NCBI GenBank assembly: GCA_024233115.1
Contig: JACKQB010000006.1
Span: 186,001-250,000 of the forward strand
Length of the DNA stretch: 64,000 bases
Reading direction: 5' to 3'
Source of the DNA: Akkermansiaceae bacterium
GTDB lineage: Bacteria; Verrucomicrobiota; Verrucomicrobiia; Verrucomicrobiales; Akkermansiaceae
In this document: positions 60,629 to 64,000 of the stretch, one piece after another
Position numbering within the stretch: the first letter of the stretch is position 1
Layout of the letters: every line of letters starts with the position of its first letter
Notes under the pieces: model-generated
What the model was told of the DNA's origin: nothing
What the model saw: only the letters and a program-made list of their open reading frames with translations
The model's database searches: none
Made by a program: the position numbers and the translations under genes

Positions 60629-63472
60629 CTATACGAATTCGATATTCACACTCTGGCCAGCCTTCAGGCTTAGCCCGTTTGCAAAACTCAGCACATAGCG
60701 TCCAGATACCTCCTTAAAACCAACATCGATCGCCTTGCCATCGACCTCGCCCTTGGCACCGCTGGCGCGTGAACCTTCGACCCTAACAAAAGACAGTTTA
60801 TTCAAGGTCAACTGGCCATGACGCAGTTCCAGCATTTCAGACTGCTTGCCACCCACGACCTTCTGCGAGAAGCTGCCCCAACCTTCGGCCGCCGTAAACG
60901 GAGCCTTGAAGTCTTCGGGATGAATGCGCGGGGCGAATGCGAGGTATCCCTTGGGGCCATGATATGCATATCCGCAAGCAGCGAGAAAGATACCATAGCC
61001 GGCCATTGAACGGGCGTAGTGGTCGCCACACTCGATCTCATTGTAAGGGTTGCGTTTCGACGCGCCGTAGCGCTCATGCACAGCCTTGGTGATCGCAAGC
61101 CCCTTTTCGACGAGAGCGGAATCCGGTTCGCCTTCGTAAAGCATGTGGGCAGCGACCTGATACTCGAAGCCGTTCATACATTCGTTGAAGTAGCCGCCCA
61201 CACTGGTGAAGCGGTTAGGGTTTTCCTTGGAGCGTAGTTTATTTCCGGGGATGGCATCCTTGGCACCACCCTTCGGCCAGGTTGTCATCAGCAAGCCCGC
61301 TTCACCCGGCATCGCATACCAGCGGAAGGCGGCCTCAATTTCCCGGTGGTCGATTGCATACTGCCCGGCATCCGGTGCGAAGTTATACTTCCAAATGCTG
61401 TTGAGCGCGGAAACGGTTTCCCGTTTCGGAATGATACGCCCCAACCCAACCTGGTGGGCCCAGGCCTGGCCAATAACCTGGTCGATATGACAGCCTTTGT
61501 TTGTGTTCAGCCCTTTGTTCCCCTTGGGTGGTTTGTGGATGAAATACTCACCGTCGAACACCTGGGCCACGATATTCTTGTAGCCACGGTCCAACAGCGT
61601 GCGGCAACGTTTTGCAAATGCGTCATCGCCCACTTCGGAGGCCATCGCTTCGGCGGCGGCCAAGGCTCCGAGATAAATACTGCTCAACCAACCCATCGGG
61701 CCGTGCCAGGCGGCGTCGAGGGTGTGGGGTTGTGATCCCTCCCACATGCCGTTGTCGTCCGCATCCTTGCTGATGAGGAACTCAGTGGCCAGTTTCACGT
61801 CTGGCCACAGCCGTTTCAGGAAGGTGTCGTCGGCTGACATCTGGTGTTCCCGGTAGACGCGCATGATACTGCCGGCCTGCCCGTCGAGCGCTTCTTTGCC
61901 ACCTTTCCGATGGAATTCTCCGCGATCCATGATCATACCGGATTGGGGATCGAACCCGATACCGGCTTTGAAATCGACCTTCTCACGGAAGGCACGTTCG
62001 ACCTCCGGGAAGATGCGTCCAAGAGCCTGGGCGTAATACCAGACGTGGGTGCAGGTGCCCGGGCAACATTCCACGCCCTCCCAACCATAGGGACGACCAT
62101 TTTCAAAGTAGTGGAAAGTCTGCGTGGCCATACAGTCGAGTCCGATAAAGCTGCGGTCGAGCAACCAATAGGGCAGCGTGCTGTCGTACCAGGTCTTGTT
62201 CCAGGCCAGGGTATCTTCGAGTAACCGTTTGTTTTCGCTGGCCAGATACCCGGCAACCTCCTGCGCCGATTTGAAGTGATTGCTGTAATAACGTTTCCTG
62301 CCACGGAAGATATGGCGTGAATCCTGTCGACTCCCTTTCAGTGGTGTCGCGTCAACCTCGGCATAGTCTGGAAAAAACCAGGTGATTGCAAAGTCGACCG
62401 TCCTCGACTCTCCGGGCGCGAGGATGAAATGGGCAAACAATCCACCTGCCAATGGCTCATGCAATGCTTTGGTGGCCGACGAGACTTCCTCAGTCGGCGC
62501 CGCCTGGTCAACAAAAGCGGCGGCGCCTCTGGCACCATCGAGCGAGGTGGCCGCTTTGATGTTCAGACCCTGCTCATTCGGGCTGTGCAGCAGCGACAAG
62601 GTCATCGAGCCATATCCGTGTTTCTGCCCCAGCCCCGGCCCCTCGATGGTGCCCGACATGCTCGCTAGATACTTCGATTGCACATAGCTGTTGCGGCGTT
62701 TACCCCTCGCCGTTTTTGGCAAGTAGGGACAGGTGGCGTTCTGCAACCATCCGCCGAGATCTACCTCGACGGATTCTGCTGAGGGATTCGTCACCGTATA
62801 ACGCATCACCGTTGCCGGGACCGCGGAATCCCTCGCATTGAGCGGAATGAATGGAGAAAAGGCTTGGAGCTGCACCGTGACCGGACAAGCCTCGTCCGCA
62901 TAACTCACCTTGCCGACTGGATATTCGCCACGGAACTGCACATCGGAAAAGCCCTGACGATCCAGCGTCTTGGTGCCCGCCTTGGTGCGAAGCAGAAAGC
63001 CCTGGGTCACATCGACCCCATTTTGCGCGCTGTATTTTTCACCCTGCGCAACCGGTTCCGCATAGTGCCCGCCCATGGGAAAGGCGAGGATCTTGTTGCC
63101 CGGATTCGGAACCCGATGGTAGTTGCTCTTGAAAATATCCCAGAGCCAGAGTTTGCCGTCGCCACCAAGGTAAAGCTGGCCGCAGCCGATCCCCCCGATG
63201 GGCATACCGACATACCTGAGCTCCCCGCCACGGTAAACTTCGGCCGCACCGCGCTGCGTCAACGAAGCCAACCACTGTGGACTCAACTTCTTGTCGGCGG
63301 GGACGAGATGCTTGGCGACGTCCGCATTCGAAAACGGCCCCGCCATTGCAGGCAGCCTGGAAAATGTTAGACCTGCACCGACCAACGCACCGGCCCTGAT
63401 AAAATGTCTGCGGCTCCAATCAGCCGCGCTCCGTGGATCATTGCCTTCATCTGAATTGCTACCTCTTCTCAT
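60629..63472 (-). CDS. GH116-type (GBA2-like) glycosidase with a Tat signal
   Basis: A 947-residue protein with a twin-arginine signal (SRRHFIRAGALVGAGLTFS near residue 19) and both regions of the GBA2 family: an N-terminal beta-sandwich domain (GIGCGQLYLGGDGKLW at about 97; LAPGESRTVDFAITWFFPDY at about 366) and a C-terminal (alpha/alpha)6 barrel (GRPYGWEGVECCPGTCTHVWYY and SQPHTLDAAWHGPMG). Enzymes of the family hydrolyse beta-glucosides, beta-xylosides or related sugars. The catalytic aspartate in PHTLDAAW is visible, but I cannot place the nucleophile glutamate by eye. It is likely a member of the sulfated-glycan operon, 29 bases after the edge sulfatase gene. Confidence 0.85.
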   Translation of the reverse strand: MRRGSNSDEGNDPRSAADWSRRHFIRAGALVGAGLTFSRLPAMAGPFSNADVAKHLVPADKKLSPQWLASLTQRGAAEVYRGGELRYVGMPIGGIGCGQLYLGGDGKLWLWDIFKSNYHRVPNPGNKILAFPMGGHYAEPVAQGEKYSAQNGVDVTQGFLLRTKAGTKTLDRQGFSDVQFRGEYPVGKVSYADEACPVTVQLQAFSPFIPLNARDSAVPATVMRYTVTNPSAESVEVDLGGWLQNATCPYLPKTARGKRRNSYVQSKYLASMSGTIEGPGLGQKHGYGSMTLSLLHSPNEQGLNIKAATSLDGARGAAAFVDQAAPTEEVSSATKALHEPLAGGLFAHFILAPGESRTVDFAITWFFPDYAEVDATPLKGSRQDSRHIFRGRKRYYSNHFKSAQEVAGYLASENKRLLEDTLAWNKTWYDSTLPYWLLDRSFIGLDCMATQTFHYFENGRPYGWEGVECCPGTCTHVWYYAQALGRIFPEVERAFREKVDFKAGIGFDPQSGMIMDRGEFHRKGGKEALDGQAGSIMRVYREHQMSADDTFLKRLWPDVKLATEFLISKDADDNGMWEGSQPHTLDAAWHGPMGWLSSIYLGALAAAEAMASEVGDDAFAKRCRTLLDRGYKNIVAQVFDGEYFIHKPPKGNKGLNTNKGCHIDQVIGQAWAHQVGLGRIIPKRETVSALNSIWKYNFAPDAGQYAIDHREIEAAFRWYAMPGEAGLLMTTWPKGGAKDAIPGNKLRSKENPNRFTSVGGYFNECMNGFEYQVAAHMLYEGEPDSALVEKGLAITKAVHERYGASKRNPYNEIECGDHYARSMAGYGIFLAACGYAYHGPKGYLAFAPRIHPEDFKAPFTAAEGWGSFSQKVVGGKQSEMLELRHGQLTLNKLSFVRVEGSRASGAKGEVDGKAIDVGFKEVSGRYVLSFANGLSLKAGQSVNIEFV

Positions 63473-63501
63473 GGCACCGCTAACTTGATCCTCGTTTGGG
63501 T

Positions 63502-64000
63502 TTATTGCTGTTGGGCTCGGTAAGCCTTTAGCTCGGCAGCCATCTTCTGCACCACTTCAGGGTACTGGTTGTAGAGGTTTTTCGCCTGGTTGACATCAGC
63601 TTCCAGATCATAAAGCTGTGCCGGCGGTGCGCCTTTTTTCAATTTTCCATGTACGATATCGCTGTTGGTCGACTTGACCAGCTTGGTGGCTGCCACGTTC
63701 CCCGCAAAACCTCCGTCACCTCTCGCCGGAATATACATCCATTTCCCTTTACGCAGCGCCATGTGGGTTGGTTTGTTAGGTGTCACAACCATTTCAGTGC
63801 GCAACGGCTGAGCCGGATCACCTACCAGGGCTGGCAGCATGTTGATACTGTCTTGTCGCTCTTCCGCACTGAGTTCCCGACCCACAACCATGGCAAAAGT
63901 GGCTTTTAAATCGACATGATTGAGCAGTTGTTTGGAAACCTTGCCCGACTCGATCCTACCGGGCCACCAGGCGATGAAAGGCACACGGTGGCCACCCTCC
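63502..64000 (-). CDS. C-terminal part of a sulfatase cut by the window edge
   Basis: The reading frame runs open to the edge, where it reads EGGHRVPFIAWWPGR, the conserved sulfatase G-G-x-R-V-P-F-I-x-x-W-P-G segment that follows the formylglycine half. The visible 165 residues include MALRKGKWMYIPARGDG, QLYDLEADVNQAKNLYNQYPEVV and end QQQ. The N-terminal half with the C-x-P-x-R motif lies beyond the window. It is the furthest-upstream visible gene of the run that continues to 50580. Confidence 0.9.
   Translation of the reverse strand, partial: EGGHRVPFIAWWPGRIESGKVSKQLLNHVDLKATFAMVVGRELSAEERQDSINMLPALVGDPAQPLRTEMVVTPNKPTHMALRKGKWMYIPARGDGGFAGNVAATKLVKSTNSDIVHGKLKKGAPPAQLYDLEADVNQAKNLYNQYPEVVQKMAAELKAYRAQQQ

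Noticed and set aside
1..64000. Possible enrichment of the pentamer GTTAG/CTAAC as an uptake or methylation motif
   Set aside because: A rough count over the window agrees with the number expected from base composition.

Overview
The window looks like a chromosome segment from a marine-type member of the Verrucomicrobia, most likely Verrucomicrobiales. The reasons are the PEP-CTERM proteins with the tail pattern VPEP-TTALLGLGGLAL-RRR, the density of secreted sulfatases, a RAYT transposase, Tat-exported enzymes and weak or absent Shine-Dalgarno sites. This assignment comes from gene content only; no rRNA gene is present.

Left part (1-12.9 kb): a divergent pair at the edge, made of the start of a TOTE-like primase/helicase gene and a YdeP-type molybdopterin oxidoreductase. 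Then come a small GIY-YIG-like protein, a LolA-like carrier facing a TonB-dependent copper receptor, a Bax-inhibitor-1 protein, a compact DUF134 / NifX-like / unknown / TatD operon, a PaaI thioesterase, an overlapping fdhD-MOSC pair that probably serves the oxidoreductase, a secreted mono-haem protein and an SGNH hydrolase.

Middle part (12.9-34 kb): an aryl-polyene (APE)-type pigment cluster. One minus-strand operon holds a ketosynthase, a chain-length-factor-like partner, a ketoreductase, two acyl carrier proteins, a flippase-like membrane protein and a flavoprotein. Around and after it, on both strands, are two adenylate-forming ligases (one degenerate), a FabZ-like dehydratase, two acyltransferases, a GT2 glycosyltransferase, a methyltransferase, a NodB deacetylase, a halogenase-like flavoprotein, an MMPL exporter and a LolA carrier. 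This predicts an aryl-capped polyene made on carrier proteins, joined to a lipid/sugar anchor and moved to the outer membrane. A RAYT transposase gene and an IS4-family element (30369-31876; terminal repeats, 8-bp target duplication, frameshifted transposase) lie between the exporter and LolA genes. A PagL-like lipid A deacylase follows the cluster.

Right part (34.8-64 kb): a sulfated-polysaccharide utilisation region, almost all on the minus strand. It has six complete sulfatases and one cut by the edge, a GH29 alpha-L-fucosidase, a GH116-type enzyme, a beta-helix protein, a GHL-type putative glycosidase and a 780-residue secreted protein of unknown family. It also has an NTT/MFS-type transporter, a signal-peptide-bearing SDR, two PEP-CTERM proteins, and a plus-strand two-component system whose kinase carries a large extracytoplasmic discoidin-like sensor. 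The fucosidase and sulfatases point to a fucose-containing sulfated glycan, possibly fucoidan-like. The most unusual protein is a 1383-residue sulfatase whose N-terminal modules match the neighbouring PEP-CTERM protein.
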